Assembly: GCF_000764305.2 (NCBI RefSeq)
Contig: NW_025944485.1
Span: forward strand, 62,001-126,000
Length of the DNA stretch: 64,000 nucleotides
Source: Hyalella azteca
Lineage: Eukaryota; Arthropoda; Malacostraca; Amphipoda; Hyalellidae
Reading direction: 5' to 3'
Shown here one piece after another: positions 35,360-47,728 of this stretch (its first letter is position 1; every line of letters begins with the position of its first letter). Both the position numbers and the translations under genes were made by a program. The notes under the pieces are model-generated. The model ran no database searches and was not told the DNA's origin. It worked only from the letters and a program-made list of their open reading frames with translations.

Positions 35360-36186
35360 ATGCAATAGACAAGTGGGCAGAGTGCATTTGCTGTCGAAGC
35401 GTACTTTTCTAATGACAGTTCCATTATCGCTATTGAACGAGGATTCCATACGCGGTTCCGCATTCGTCCTTCAGGTCGGATTCCTGATCGGAAATCAATT
35501 AATACGTGGGTAAACACATTTAAGGCAAGTGGACGTGTAAATGCGAGAGGGTCTGGAGGGCAACGGGCTGCCACAACACCCGAAAATGTAGAGGTGGAAA
35601 AGCATTTCTGCGTTATCCACACTGTTCAGCACGTAAACACGCTGGTATTCTGGGGATTTAGAAAAGATGTTTAGTACGAATACTCCACAAAAAACGACAA
35701 TTTCATCCCTAAAAATTGAAAACAATCGATTTACACAACAAGAACTGAGCAAAAATGATTTTATTGCTCGCCGAAATGCTAGTGGAGCGCTTGAGAGATG
35801 TCTGGTTCAGTATGAGAGATGGTTTGGAGCGTCAGAGATGGTCTGGAGCGTCAGAGATGTCTGGTTCAGCATCAGAGATGGTTTGGAGCGTCAGAGATGG
35901 TTTGGAGCGTCAGAGATGGTCTGGAGCGTCAGAGATGGTCTGGAGCGTCAGAGATGGTCTGGAGCGTCAGAGATGGTCTGGAACGTCAGAGATGTCTGAT
36001 TCAGCGTCAGAGATGGTCTGGAGCGTCAGAGATGTCTGGTTCCAAAAGGATGGAGCCACGGCCAACACAGCGCGATGTTCAATGGATCTTTTGAGCCAAC
36101 ATTTTGCAGAGAGCCTCATCTCCTTGAGAGGTGACCTTCTTTGGCCGGCCCAATCTGTCGATTTGGCTCCGTGTGATTTTTTATGA
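35360..36186 (+). pseudogene. Tc1/mariner-type transposase, internally deleted and frameshifted
   Basis: Plus-strand translation from ATG 35360 gives the N-terminal helix-turn-helix part of an insect mariner-like (IS630/Tc1/mariner superfamily) transposase: AFAVEAYFSN, then GRIPDRKSINTWVNTF, then TPENVE. Codon 3 is a stop. The match continues in other frames after frameshifts near 35620 and 35725 (SARKHAGILG, ILHK, then QELSKNDFIARRNAS). The central third, including the first catalytic Asp of the D,D,D/E triad, is missing and replaced by the 35793-36042 minisatellite. The C-terminal part returns as DVWFQKDGATANTA and SLRGDLLWPAQSVDLAPCDF, keeping the second and third acidic positions, and then hits TGA where Trp is expected. 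Dead element; family knowledge is from memory of such transposases. Confidence 0.9.
35793..36042 (+). repeat. 19-bp minisatellite inside the transposase relic
   Basis: About a dozen units of GGTCTGGAGCGTCAGAGAT (19 bp) occur, interspersed with 21-bp variants carrying GTCTGGTTCAGCATCAGAGA. The variant word GATGTCTGGTTC is also the transposase sequence at the array's right edge (codons for D-V-W-F at 36031), so the array appears to have grown from the deletion junction. Because 19 is one more than a multiple of three and the unit has no stop, all three plus-strand frames stay open and read the same 19-residue period (VWSVRDGLERQRWSGASEM) in different phases. Confidence 0.95.
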
Positions 36187-36470
36187 GGTTATCTTAAATA
36201 AATTGTTTACAATGACTGTCCAAGGACCCTTCCTCATTGGAAGAACCAAACACGCCAAGCCATCTCCAAGTTTAACGGAACTTAAAAAATCAACTAACTT
36301 AATGCATTGACGATGGGGGCCGCCATTTGTCTGATGTCATTTTTGAAACTTAGCGAAACAAAAATTCAGGTAATGTATTTTTAAATCAAATTATATCGTA
36401 ATGATATCTTTACTAGTTATTTTCCTTACTGAGCTTTAGAATCAGGACGTTTCCGTGAATCACCTTGTAC
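36187..36470 (+). mobile_element. 3' tail and right terminal repeat of the mariner-like element
   Basis: After the frame breaks, the sequence runs on about 280 bp to GGACGTTTCCGTGAATCACC followed by TTGTA (ending at 36468). Its reverse complement begins TACAAGGTGATTCACGG, the style of terminus seen in this insect mariner-like group (established-knowledge impression). I could not find a convincing matching left terminus upstream of 35360, so the left end may be lost near 34980-35300. Confidence 0.6.
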
Positions 36471-38090
36471 TAAAATTACCTAATCTTCGATGTCGCTATT
36501 ATTTCCATCACATCATCTTCATATTACAAGCCTACATGAGTGTTACGGTCTTCAACTTTCTTTTCGACTCGTATATTAGCGAAGTACACTATCCAATTAT
36601 TGACGGCAGTTTTACATAGTATATGATGGTATCCAGTATTATGATTACTTGATTGCTTAAATCGCAGTTTTACCAAGAATTTGAACGCAAAGAAAATACA
36701 AGAAAAATTCACGATTTCTTGACGAGAGAAAACATTACGTAGTCAAGCGCCGAAACGACGGAGTGAGGGCTTGAATTAACGATAATTAAAAGCAGGACTT
36801 CGATGCGTTTCTCCTATAAAGAAATGATGAATTTTTGATCATTTATTCGTTTTTAAATTCATGATGGTATCCGATTCAGTCGGCAGTTTCTTGTGTACAC
36901 ACACTCTTGATTTATCGTTCAACCAACGATGGAACCACAGTAAGATACTCTTATAATTGTTTGCTTTGTTTGGATCAGTTCAATTTTTATTTTATTAAGT
37001 ATCCAATTATTTTCCAGTCGATGTTCACAGTTTTTCATTGCCGCATTTAAGGATTTCTTTGATCAAGTGGAAGATCTTCGAACAATTGAAACTTGTCTGC
37101 AGCGCTCGTTTACGAACTAATTATAATGATTTTGACTCATAATTTTGATTCTACTTGAACTTTTCGTTTTTGACGAAGAGAGTTCAAACATATTTAACCA
37201 ACTACTCATCTGGTTTCTCATGTCTGAATACAGCGAAAATTCGGGGCTTTCATATTCACAATCAATTCTTAACTTTTTTTTATAACAAAAGTTCATAGTT
37301 TGGATCGACGACTTCAAGAATCGTATTTTGATGCCATTACCATTTTTTGTGTAGAAGTTAACATCTTAGACTCGGATATTGCTGATTAGCTTTTGGTATC
37401 ATACATTTCAATTCTATTCGTTGTAATGCAGACCGGACACAATTTTCCATTAACTATCTCGCCACACACAAAGGCTCGAGGCGCAGAATTTGACTGTCTA
37501 GCTTTGAAATCTCTCATGGTATTCCATCGACGAGAATATATGAATATAGTTAATTGAAACTCATAGAGAGCCACTATATTTTTCTGGATTCTGATTCACA
37601 GTACAATAAATCCCAAGCCTGACATTTTCCATTGCGTTGGTAGGTAAAATTTGCAAAGTTCGTTAATCACATAAAATTCAGACAGTGCATGTTAACTCCT
37701 GCGTTCATTGACGTGGACATGGTTGGAGTCTTTAATCAATTTCAGTTGTCGATTAGAATACGTGTTCGGATTTCATAAATTTTATTATTTCATTTATTTC
37801 TAATGCAGATTCGTATTCATTTGCCTGCTTCTTTAATATTTAATTTTGTAATTTACTCTGTCTTTTTCAGACTCTGGTAATTATAATTCAAGAATTCGGT
37901 TTCATGAGATGGGTCGCGGTCATTCATAACCTTCTCACATCTCGCGTATAATTAACCTGGTCATCGTTAGATGTTCATTGTTTCATGCCCTCAGTTGTAC
38001 GTGTTAATTTTCCAACACTTGATCTTTACCCGACTACCAATTTTTGGAGTTCATTGCTGCCGTTGTTTAAACCGATCAGCGTTTCTATAG
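36471..38090. other. AT-rich DNA, nothing recognised
   Basis: Only short frames, at most 66 codons, and no repeat or element found. Confidence 0.4.
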
Positions 38091-38540
38091 AACGCTGTTG
38101 AGTGCATCGCACTCGACTGCAGCTACTCCACTCTTTACCTCCGTACGAGGTTTTCGTCAGCAGCTCTCTACTTAAATAAACCATCATTACTTGACCTTAT
38201 TCAATATTTCTTTAACATCGCCTCCTATTAACCGACTGTGCTCGATGCGGTAACCTCAAAGCACCAAAAACCACCGCCTTCTCCCTCGCCATCATGAATG
38301 GAAACTGCGAGTCACGCGTTGTTCTTGTCCAACTTTACTCGTCAATCTCCTGCAGTCACGGCCAGGATGCTGGACGACGCACAGTTCCGCCTTATCGGAG
38401 AAGTTGGATAACGTGCGTTGGAATACTAACTTGGGCCAGTATTGTTCTTTTTTGCTCTTGCTATGAAATAATAACGCTGATCATGCATAATGGGAGACTT
38501 GAATCACCTCATACACATAGATTGAATTTAGTATAATGCA
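38091..38540 (+). other. GC-richer patch with an ATG ORF (unidentified)
   Basis: 38095-38450 is less AT-rich than its surroundings. It contains an ATG (GCCATCATGA, 38294) opening an 80-codon frame that ends at 38536, and an AATAAA at about 38176. The translated product (QDAGRRTVPPYRRSW in part) matches nothing I know. The arrangement of an AATAAA, a short leader and a GC-richer start is also compatible with a retrotransposon LTR and gag start, or with a 5' exon. I cannot choose between them. Confidence 0.2.
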
Positions 38541-40430
38541 GTTTAATTTGCTGGTAGTCAGTTTACCTTACCTATGCCCAGGGTGTTCAGTAATGCATGA
38601 TATTATCATTTGTTTCCATGCAATCCATGTATATTATCATTTGTTTGTCGTAAAATTTTGTCGTTGTGTTTTGTGTTTTACGACAAATACAAATTTGTTT
38701 GTCATTTGTATTTGTCGGAAAAGGAATGTAGTACAATATCAGTTCAACCCTTCCACAGTCAATTAATTGAAGATAACAATTAAAAATCTACAACGAAAAT
38801 AGCAGCACTTACTATATAATTAGTGTTTCAGGCTACGTTGCCATACAGCTGCCAAACACCAATCATTTGCCCATATTAATCCGTAACCCCCTCATCGCGC
38901 TCGAAAATGAAAGGAAAATCAGTTGTAAATAAATGCTAAACCGGATAACCTTATTGACGTTCTCACTACGTTATTGAAGCTTAATAAGTTATGCGTAATA
39001 ATACTGAAAATATATAATGCTACAGTTAAGTAGTTTGTCTTCATATTTAAACATTAAACCTAACTCATTTTCAAATATTTTGTGCATAGTGACTTTATAC
39101 GAGATTTTACAATTCAAAATTCCGAGATCACTTGCAATTAGTGGATTCAACTTAGAATCGATCATACACACCAGTACTGGCGCGGGGTGTTCTAAATTGT
39201 TCATATCGAATGTCCGTTCACACAGGGAGTTAAAATGACGAAAGATTAATTCTTTGTAGTACACTAATGAAGATGGTCCAAGAAGTTTCGACTTGCTTGC
39301 GCAGAACTGAAGAAGCATCACAACGTGCTGTTAATTGCGGCAAACTTTTAATTCGGGTTGAACTCAATTATTCTCATATACAAAATAGTTTTTGATTTTT
39401 TGAACCAACATGAAAACCTGACTTCTGGTAAAATTTGATGAACCTTTTTCCTTAAAGGACCAGTGCATTTGTCCAATGGCCACTATAAGTTCACTGTAAA
39501 AAAAATCTATTTGCAAAAAGTTATATGCGCTCTGAATGCACAATTGCACGCGCTAATTTTGATAGCTATGCCACAAGTCATCGAAAAAGAAAACTCGGTT
39601 TACGGCACAGAAATGGCGTCTCACAACTCGTCGCGGCCAGTTAGCCGTATCTCGTAATGCCATTTGTCTGTCCTCTTCTGAACCTTTACATTTTCTGAAC
39701 CTTTACATCAACTTCTGCTGGACGCCAATGCAATGCAGTTATCCGAATAGAAGTTTCTGCAAAATTTCTTAGCCGTAAATTTCCTAAACGAGTCAGGAAC
39801 TTGTTTGAAGCGACCGTTCTTTATCCTGGCAATTATTCTGCTAGAAACTTCATGTGTATTTTATTGCTGTAGTTAGTCGTCAATATTGAGGACACTTTGT
39901 ACTTGTGTTAACTGGCACGTTTTCACTGTACTGAAGTTCTACGACCTTCACCGTTTTTTTTCAGAGGAATGATATTTCTTATGTTTACTGGCCAATTGCG
40001 CAGCAATTTAGAAATTTTCCATTCTAAATTATATAAGTAATTGTTTGACGGCAAGAGGCAAAGCTATTTATTTTAGCAACAATTCTAATAAAACCGATTA
40101 GTGTATTTAAAAATGATCCCAATGATACAAGCTAAAATTTACATAAAATGAAACACACGTCATTCCAGTAGAACATGAACATTCGTCGCCAGCATTCAAA
40201 GGTCGAAATTTAATGCGTAAATTTCGATACAACTTTTTACAATTTGACACTTATGACTTTCAAACTAATTACAACTTTACAATTCGTACTATTTAAATAA
40301 ATTTCTACAATTTGACTGCGATCAACACGGAAATTAATTAAAATCGAATTAAAGTTTCCTCCCTAGTTGCAGGTATTAAATCTCAAAATGTATTGTTGGG
40401 ATAATTACCTTAAAAATTTTACGCCTATTA
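38541..40430. other. AT-rich DNA, nothing recognised
   Basis: Local duplications such as TTTGTTTGTCGT and ATTATCATTTGTTT at 38600-38690 are the only structure seen. A 110-codon minus-strand frame (39321-38989) has no recognisable motif and low-complexity surroundings. Confidence 0.35.
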
Positions 40431-40436
40431 GTGTTC

Positions 40437-40679
40437 CTATTGCATATTTGAACGCCTATCATATATTTTTAACAGCTTCCTTAAATGGCCTTCTGCACTC
40501 CTTAAGTCCTGTATCCTGACGTCTTCAGTCGACATGAGGAACTCAGTCGCCACCTGCACGTGTGCGAAGCGCGGCATTCCCAAGGAGTATCTCACTCCGC
40601 CCTGAGGAATTGGGATTTGAATAATAATGAGCTCAATTATAGCCCAGCATGCGCCCTGCTGCCACAATCTCATTTTCAT
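40437..40679 (-). CDS. Candidate small ORF or exon, unidentified (80 codons)
   Basis: An ATG at 40679 (minus strand) opens 80 codons ending TAG. The second half (RYSLGMPRFAHVQVATEFLM, then LRKLLKIYDRRSNMQ) has a mixed, protein-like composition in a locally GC-richer stretch. A splice-acceptor-like pyrimidine-rich tract ending CAATTCCTCAG precedes the codons for GGVRYSLG, so it could be an internal exon. No domain recognised, no partner exon identified, and it is not duplicated elsewhere in the window. Confidence 0.2.
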   Translation of the reverse strand: MKMRLWQQGACWAIIELIIIQIPIPQGGVRYSLGMPRFAHVQVATEFLMSTEDVRIQDLRSAEGHLRKLLKIYDRRSNMQ

Positions 40680-42564
40680 GATAATCTATTCAATTCATGA
40701 TGAAGTGTGGCTCTATGTCGAGCATCAATATCCAGCGGTTTAATCAGAGAATCTAATAATAGAATAGAAAGGCTTACAGAATTTGAGAAATAGTCTCATT
40801 CTCCAATTTATTTTTGAAAGTACCCTACTATTTATTTCGAGTATGTGATATATAATAACTGGTACGCGTTTACTTGATAATTTAATAGTCAAGTTTCAAA
40901 TTATCAAATTGCCACCGGTTGCTATTGGTTGTGTTGAGCGGTGGTTTCGACTGTAGATATTTACTTGTATTTAGATATGAAGATGCGAATGATTATTGAT
41001 CAATGAAATAGTTCTGAATGAATTTCAATAATTCCATTCTTTTACTCACGGAAAGACTAGTCAAGAACAGCAAGAAAAGTAATTTTATTTTCGGGTGATT
41101 TGAGCCAAGTAGTTCTTAACCGCGCCGTAATATGAAAATATTCTAGGACTTTCTTCGCCGTGAATCATTTTAGATTCGTTTTCATGGAACATGAACACCT
41201 GGGCGCAGGTCTAAAGTTACGAGCTAAATTGAACTTGAATTATTATGAGGTCGAAGTAACCTGAGCTTTCCAGCCGAGGCTGACGGCTGTAAAACCTTAT
41301 TAATAAAATTGTGCGACTTTACTCAACTCTTTACCATATAACACTTTTGAACAAACTACAATGAAAACTTAATACTTAGATTCAGTATGAAATCGAAGTC
41401 GTTTATTGTGTGTAATATAAAGAGGCATAAGTTGAGCTTAACGAGCTTGTTCTGATATCTTCACCATAACCTCATTTGAAAATTTATTATGCCTTATGCA
41501 TGGTTTATACAGGTTATTAAACGTCGGAAAAATAGTAAAATATGTGTTTCCTCCGTATGTTTTTAACTGACAAAAAATAACTACGAAATTATACGCATAT
41601 TTACGAAATTATACTTTTGGATGCTTGCGATACAGTTTGAGTCTAAAATTTAAATGCAAATCTCATCGGCGGCTGTGATCCATTTGTCCGGTAAAATTTC
41701 AATTCCCCAAACCTCTGTTTGGGAAAGACACACTACCGACTTATCTCGGCATTCAGTTCGGGTTCTGTTCATTATTCAGCAGAATTCATAAACTATTCAT
41801 CGCGTAACCGCCCTTAGTGAATTGCGCATCACGTAAACGCTTCAGTGAGAGTTTGTGGATAAAATGAAACTGGCTTGCAGAAATCTAGAACAGGATTCTC
41901 TTTATGCGCTATAATAGGTGCATGCTAGGACAAGTGTTCTGTTCTGTGGATAATTTGACACCTTACAATTCTTCTTTAATGAAAGAAAATTTTAAGTTCA
42001 TATAGTCTTCATTGAAGTTTCTACCGGTAGTGTTGACACGACGTTAATTGTCAGGACACTTGTAAGGGAAAGCATAACTCGATGTATATTCAATACGTAG
42101 AGAATAAGGTATCTTTTACTGGCCCCCTCTTTCTAATTTGGACTGCGTTAGCAAATCTAGGAATTTGAATAAATATCAAAGTTTCACAATTGATGTATTT
42201 TGTTACGTTAATTAATTAACCTACTTTCGAGTTCTGTCCCCTGCCTGCAGGTTTTTAATTATATGGACCACTTTGTTCACCAGTGGACTAATCAAAACTC
42301 ATTTAAATAAATTATTCGTGATACATGGAATTTGCAATGCAATTTGCTGGTAATAGAATAGTTAAGTATCACAATTTTTACTGTAGTACTCAGAATGAGA
42401 GCGAGTGAAATTATTTCTCGGTCCTCATCAGCACGAGTCTTTACAGGCTGCGATCATCAATCTTTCACTTACTTGCAATGAGCTCATCAGCGTCAGGGAT
42501 TTCAATGAGGGCCTCAGGAGAACCTAAAAAGCGTTGCATCAAATAAATAAATTGACCTATACTA
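40680..42564. other. AT-rich DNA, nothing recognised
   Basis: No frame of note on either strand, and no tandem repeats or inverted repeats seen. Confidence 0.4.
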
Positions 42565-42704
42565 GCTTAGAGTTTTTAAAGAGAGCACAATTTTATTTAG
42601 CTTAGAATTCTTAAAGAGAATACAATTTTATTTAGCTTAGAGTTCTTAAAGAGAATACAATTTTATTTAGCTTAAAGTTTTTCAAGAAAATACATTTTTA
42701 ATTT
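42565..42704 (+). repeat. 35-bp tandem repeat, four copies
   Basis: Units begin GCTTAGAGTTCTTAAAGAGA at 42565, 42600, 42635 and 42670 and finish ATACAATTTTATTTA, an exact 35-bp period. Units two and three differ at one base; the last is the most diverged. Confidence 0.9.
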
Positions 42705-45640
42705 TTAGTATATATTTTTTAATTTGTGCGATATTTACATTTATGAGATCGACTTTTCTGTGCAAATTGAAATTAAATGTAGACCATTCTTCGATAATTG
42801 GGTTCGATATTGAATTCTCTGCGGCCTTGTTAAACTCGTGAATTTTATCTTATCACATACTTGTGCTGAGATTGACGTTATAGACACGTGTTTCTCTAAG
42901 ATAGAATGTCGTGACTCAATATTGAGAACTCTCTGCCGTTATGTAACCTTGTGTGCATTTATAATTTTAATTCTTTCATTTCAAAAGTTAGATTCTCTGC
43001 TCATGTAGAAAGATTTTCTAAAACATGTTATAAATGATTAAGAGCCTTCTTCAGTAACGAGAGGACTAAATAGTCATTAAAATGTAATTAAGTATCTAGG
43101 CTAATCCGCTTTTAAAATGCTGTAATAGATGAAATATGGACATAGTTTAATATTTTTTCTAAGATAGCCTAAGAGGGTACCGTTTGATACAGGGTTACCT
43201 TCTGCATATTCTTGCTATGCTGCCGCCGGGCGCCGACTCTCACATATTCACGCATCCCGCAAATTTCCGATCTTTGTGAACGCTGACAGAAGAGGAGCTT
43301 CATTGAAGCAGTTTTTTCTTATGATCGTAAATACTCGCAGTTTTTTTTCTTTGGATAGAATTTTCCTCATCACAGCGCACGGTCAAGTTTCACACGCCAG
43401 GATATCGGATGACTTCGTCTGGCTGGTGTGGCCAGAAACGAGCGCGTCCTGACTTATATTACTTTATTCAACTTATGTTTCAGAAACCTTTCTTATAGAA
43501 ATCCGTGGTCGTCTGCTTCGACATTTATATCTCAGATCTTCTGAATACTTAGTAGATAAAAAAAATCTTCATTTGGAACGGAAGTGTATCGAGAGAATAA
43601 ATTTCACATTTGAATGTGTTTTTGAGTTTTGGGGAAAGATGTGGAAAGTTCATTAGAAGGTAAAAAAACTTCATAACAATTGTCAAGTTTTTTCGGGGTT
43701 GAACTACTATTTGCGGCGAAAACATGACCTAATTCATCATAGCTCACGGGCAAAATATTTTTATAATATTTCCTGTATGCAGAAAGCTAATTAATATTCT
43801 AGCGTCCCGTAGGTGCTCGAGTCATGGCCGTGATTAATGAGCAGCTTAGCGGTGCGGCCAAATGCTGAATTATTCCACAAGGCCCGACACTAAAAAATGT
43901 TTGGGATACTTATTCCTGGGATGAGGTGTAGAGTTTATTTGTCACTAGTACTAAAGGCTGCGCAGGGGCTGATCAAAGGTACCGTGCATTTAAATGGTGC
44001 ATCGTTATGTTGATTATTATAAAAATGCGTTTGCTCAATAAATAAGAATAATTCAGGTTTGGGATAAAAAAATTACTCCATAAGTCGTGTTGAGTGAGGT
44101 GAAAAAATGTTATCTTTTTTGTTGCCGTCGTTGCTTTGATACAATAGTTGGCAATTACGGGCAAATAACTAAGAGCTTCTGGTAAGGTGTCGATTTCTAT
44201 GCTTAAATTGAGGTTATGTGTCCAGTATTTTTTGTAATTTGTCATTATATGCCGGAGATATAATGGAGATTTGGTTGACTATCACATGTCATTTATTCCA
44301 CGACAAATATAACATTCTCTTATCAATCATGATAAGAGTGAAGAACTACGAACTGAACTGAAACATTAAATGAAAAACACACTGGAAAATTCACTGGCGT
44401 ACTTGTGTGCACACAGCAGACATTCGTGTGCAGTGTAAGTTATAAAAATTTCTGAAGAAACTATAGAGCACCCACAAGTGAGTTATCTTACCTCACTCAT
44501 TTATCTTTCCCGCCATCTTACTTGTGCTCGCTATCTTCTCTATGCAGCTACCGTGCATAGATCATGAGCACCGGCCAGTCGCGTGTTGTTCAGCACAACT
44601 TGACTCATCATTCTTGGGCAGCCGCTCGCGAGAGAGCACTTTTTCTTCCTTTCTGTTCTAATGCTTGAATGTTGCAGGAGGAACAATTTTTATGGAGGTA
44701 CCAGGTACCATAATCAAGCGAGACATTGCTCACATTTGTGCTCATTGTTCTGATTGGTAATATCCTGCAAGCACTTATCAAAATCTATCTCTCTACAATT
44801 AGTGAAATGCTATCAATTTGACCAAAATAATTAAAACTTTCAGCTGAGTTTCATCGTTCCTATACTAAATTTTCACATGTTTGACTGGGATTTTCATTCC
44901 TTTTCAAAACTTTATTGGGATTTTCTGCTTTCTATGCAAAATCTGAAATCTATCCGTGTATTCAAATGTCCGCTTTGACTCCGTCAGGCAAGAATACTTA
45001 ATTTAACATACAAATATGATACTAGCTTTACCACTGATTGTTTCTCATTTTCTGCGCTACTCAGGTTTAGAAGTTATCGTTGATTACACTCAATAACAAT
45101 TAAATCGGTGTAATTAGGGCGAAACGCTATTGGTGGATCAAATAACAGGGGTGGACGGTGGTGGGGAGGGGGATTAGTTGTAAATACTAGCTGCGTTCTC
45201 GTGCGTTATGAAGCGAGTTCGTGGTATATTCCATATACGTAATCACTGTTATGCGTGAAGCCCACAACTCAGAGAAACATGTCAATCAGTGAAATAAGAT
45301 AACAAAATGATTTCAAGGTTGTAAGTTAGTTTAATTAGGTTATGAAAATTTAAAGATGAAAGGTTTGCTTTCATTACTAAAGTTTTAATATTCATTGATG
45401 ATGCTTTAATTTAGTCAGTTTGTGACCGCTGACCATAATGTCTTAGGCTTTCTTCGGAGTATTCGCATTTACAAGTTCTCGTATGGAATTGGTTGCGGCA
45501 AAAATCGTACAGGTAGAGGGTTGAAATGAAACAATGGTACATTTAATATTTAATTGGAAAATTCAAGCGACATCCTACATTTACAAAAATCCCCAGTACA
45601 GGAAAAAGGCCATCCGAATACCATCAAGTTGAGAATCTAT
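42705..45640. other. AT-rich DNA with no recognised gene
   Basis: A 90-codon minus-strand frame (44245-43973) and a CG-containing patch at 44510-44640 (CCGCTCGCGAGAGAGCAC) are the only departures from background. Neither supports a functional call. Confidence 0.35.
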
Positions 45641-45649
45641 CAGTTTACA

Positions 45650-46310
45650 TCACTCAAACTTCCAAATTACCAGAAACATTGATTCGTTGCAGTACTTCAC
45701 GCACACGTTTGCTGCCGTGTTTCCAGCGGCCGTACTGCAGCCGGAGCCGCGTATCCCCGGTGCAGCCGCTCGTCCTTTCTCCATAACCGCCGTGTCTCGC
45801 TGATATAGATGTCTTACGGTCTGTCTGACCGTATGTTGTTTTATAATGACCGTGCTTCTGAAAAGTGGCGTAGTCTTCATAGTTGATGATGTTACTCCGA
45901 GGTCATTGCTGTGCTTCTGCTGTTGGTGATCGTGGCCGTACCGCTACTGACGACGACTGTGACCGTACGGTGATGATGGCCTTATAGATGATATAATTCT
46001 CGCGCAGTGCTCGATTTTGAATGTGCTGATTGACGGCCTAATTATCGTTGAACATCTTGTCTATCGCGTTGTCGCACTGTTAAGTCGCAACCGTAACAAT
46101 GAATGTTGACCGTACCTAAATAAGTCGAAGTCGTTGCCGTTCCTTGTAGATCTTTGACGTTGTTACATATATCGGAGTAGTAGTGGTATGAATGATGACG
46201 TTTCACGGTGCCGTTATTTCGCAACCCGCGGCCCAACAGCCGGAGCCGTTGCGGAGATAACTGCAGACCGTATTGGCGTGACGGTCACCTGAGTAAAACA
46301 ACCATTTCTA
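45650..46310. other. CpG-richer block with recurrent GACCGTA/GCCGT words
   Basis: This stretch is less AT-rich than its surroundings and contains repeated (G/T)(A/G)CCGT words, for example GACCGTATG at 45828, GACCGTGCT at 45849, GACCGTACGG at 45960, GACCGTACC at 46109 and GACCGTATT at 46268. The spacing is irregular, so it is not a clean tandem array. Minus-strand frames of 76 and 64 codons have no recognisable motif. It may be a decayed minisatellite or a promoter/UTR island. Confidence 0.3.
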
Positions 46311-47118
46311 CGCGAATTTTAGGGTCTTTATTTAGGTATACGTTGCGCACACATAAGCCTGTACCAAGGGGCGGCGCGACAGTTTAGAGTTCTACAAAGA
46401 TCAGCTTTTTCCATTCCCTCGGCTATTCCGAACAATAAACAAACTCGCTGCCAAGGTTTTCTACCCAAAATTTACGGTTAAGTCGCATCCTGGAAATAAT
46501 TGCTTTAGATCGCTTGGGCCTTCTTCACAACTTTAAATAAGCTATATACAATTAAAATATAATCTAAAGTCAGAATTACCTACGCTTTATTCAACCTGGG
46601 CGGAACGTAAATTTTATATTCTGATTTAAGCACTAAGCTTCTTCCATGCAGTTCATTAAATTGCAAGTAGAGATTTTTTACGCTCTCTGAAATGGTGTTA
46701 TGCTGATATTCCGACTTCGAGAAGGATTTTCAGTGCAAACTAACTGCACTAGATAAAAAATATCAGGCGTCATTGATTGAATAATTTTAGAGCAAAAATA
46801 ATTCGAAAAAAATGATTTCCCAAAATTTTTATTAGCATTTATGAATTTGTGCGGCGCTGACTGTGTCGCGTTGCCGCTGAATGATGGCATCCTATTGTTT
46901 CCAAAACTCCTGATTGCAAACTTCGTGGCGTAAGTTCAGCGACGCGGAATTTTGAGATTGGAATGAAAATATTTCTCTTCTGAAAAACAAAAGTATTTGA
47001 GCCAAAAGTTATCCCATCAGAAAATCGTACTGGGGACCTGAAGTGGAAAGAGTCGTATTGAAGTTCGTGTTACAATCTGCACTGGAATTTCCATCTGCAT
47101 CAACTTGGTTCAAATGAA

Positions 47119-47442
47119 ATGAGATTCATCTCACGCACGGCGTCAACTCTTGCGGCTACCTTCGCATTCACAATCCCACCTCATTTTCAAAAATGTTTTT
47201 GGCTGCAAATGATGCAAATGCTTCGTCCGTTCAAAAGAGAAAATCTGAACCGACAATTCGCTTCTCACTGGTGGTCATGTGGTCATTTTTTTAATTTTTT
47301 AATGCGGGCATGCAGTTGTAATGGAAGAATTAATTCACAGTTAAGCATAAAGTGTTGGATGATGAGGAAATATTGCCTGCCACTCACGTTAGAAATCAGT
47401 ACCGCAGTTCCGTATTGCGTTCCGTATTGTATATTATGTTAA
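47119..47442 (+). CDS. Unidentified ORF, 107 codons (weak)
   Basis: ATG at 47119 (AAATGAAATGAG context) opens 107 codons to a TAA at 47442. The product starts MRFISRTASTLAATFAFTIP, which resembles a signal-peptide-like hydrophobic stretch, and ends in a Cys-rich tail (YCVPYCILC). There is no known domain, no homologous copy in the window and no sign of splicing. Length alone is not significant in AT-rich DNA. Confidence 0.15.
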   Translation: MRFISRTASTLAATFAFTIPPHFQKCFWLQMMQMLRPFKRENLNRQFASHWWSCGHFFNFLMRACSCNGRINSQLSIKCWMMRKYCLPLTLEISTAVPYCVPYCILC

Positions 47443-47728
47443 AGTAGTAAAAAATTTTGATCTACAACAATGTGTATGAATCATGCCTTGGAGACTGGGC
47501 AATGCAGTAAAACTTGGGCAACGCTGAACGTGCTACCCCAAATTATAAAGACTAATTTAAAACTATTTTGTTTAAACAAGTTTCAGGATCTTAGTTGAGA
47601 GTACAGTCATCTTCAATCATAGTTATCCTATTGGGACTAAAATTAACTGCTTCCTGAGCTGTTTGTTTGGGTGGAGCGTTTTTTCAACTTTTTAGAGTTC
47701 GGTTACACAATTGTACGGAAAAGTTGAG

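Noticed and set aside
35302..35752. Minus-strand ORFs of 106 and 85 codons
   Set aside because: They are antisense shadows of the plus-strand transposase relic, whose sense translation is clearly recognisable.
35667..36186. Overlapping ORFs of 91-143 codons as a novel repetitive protein gene
   Set aside because: They are explained by a stop-free 19-bp minisatellite inside a dead transposase; kept only as a finding about repeat length.
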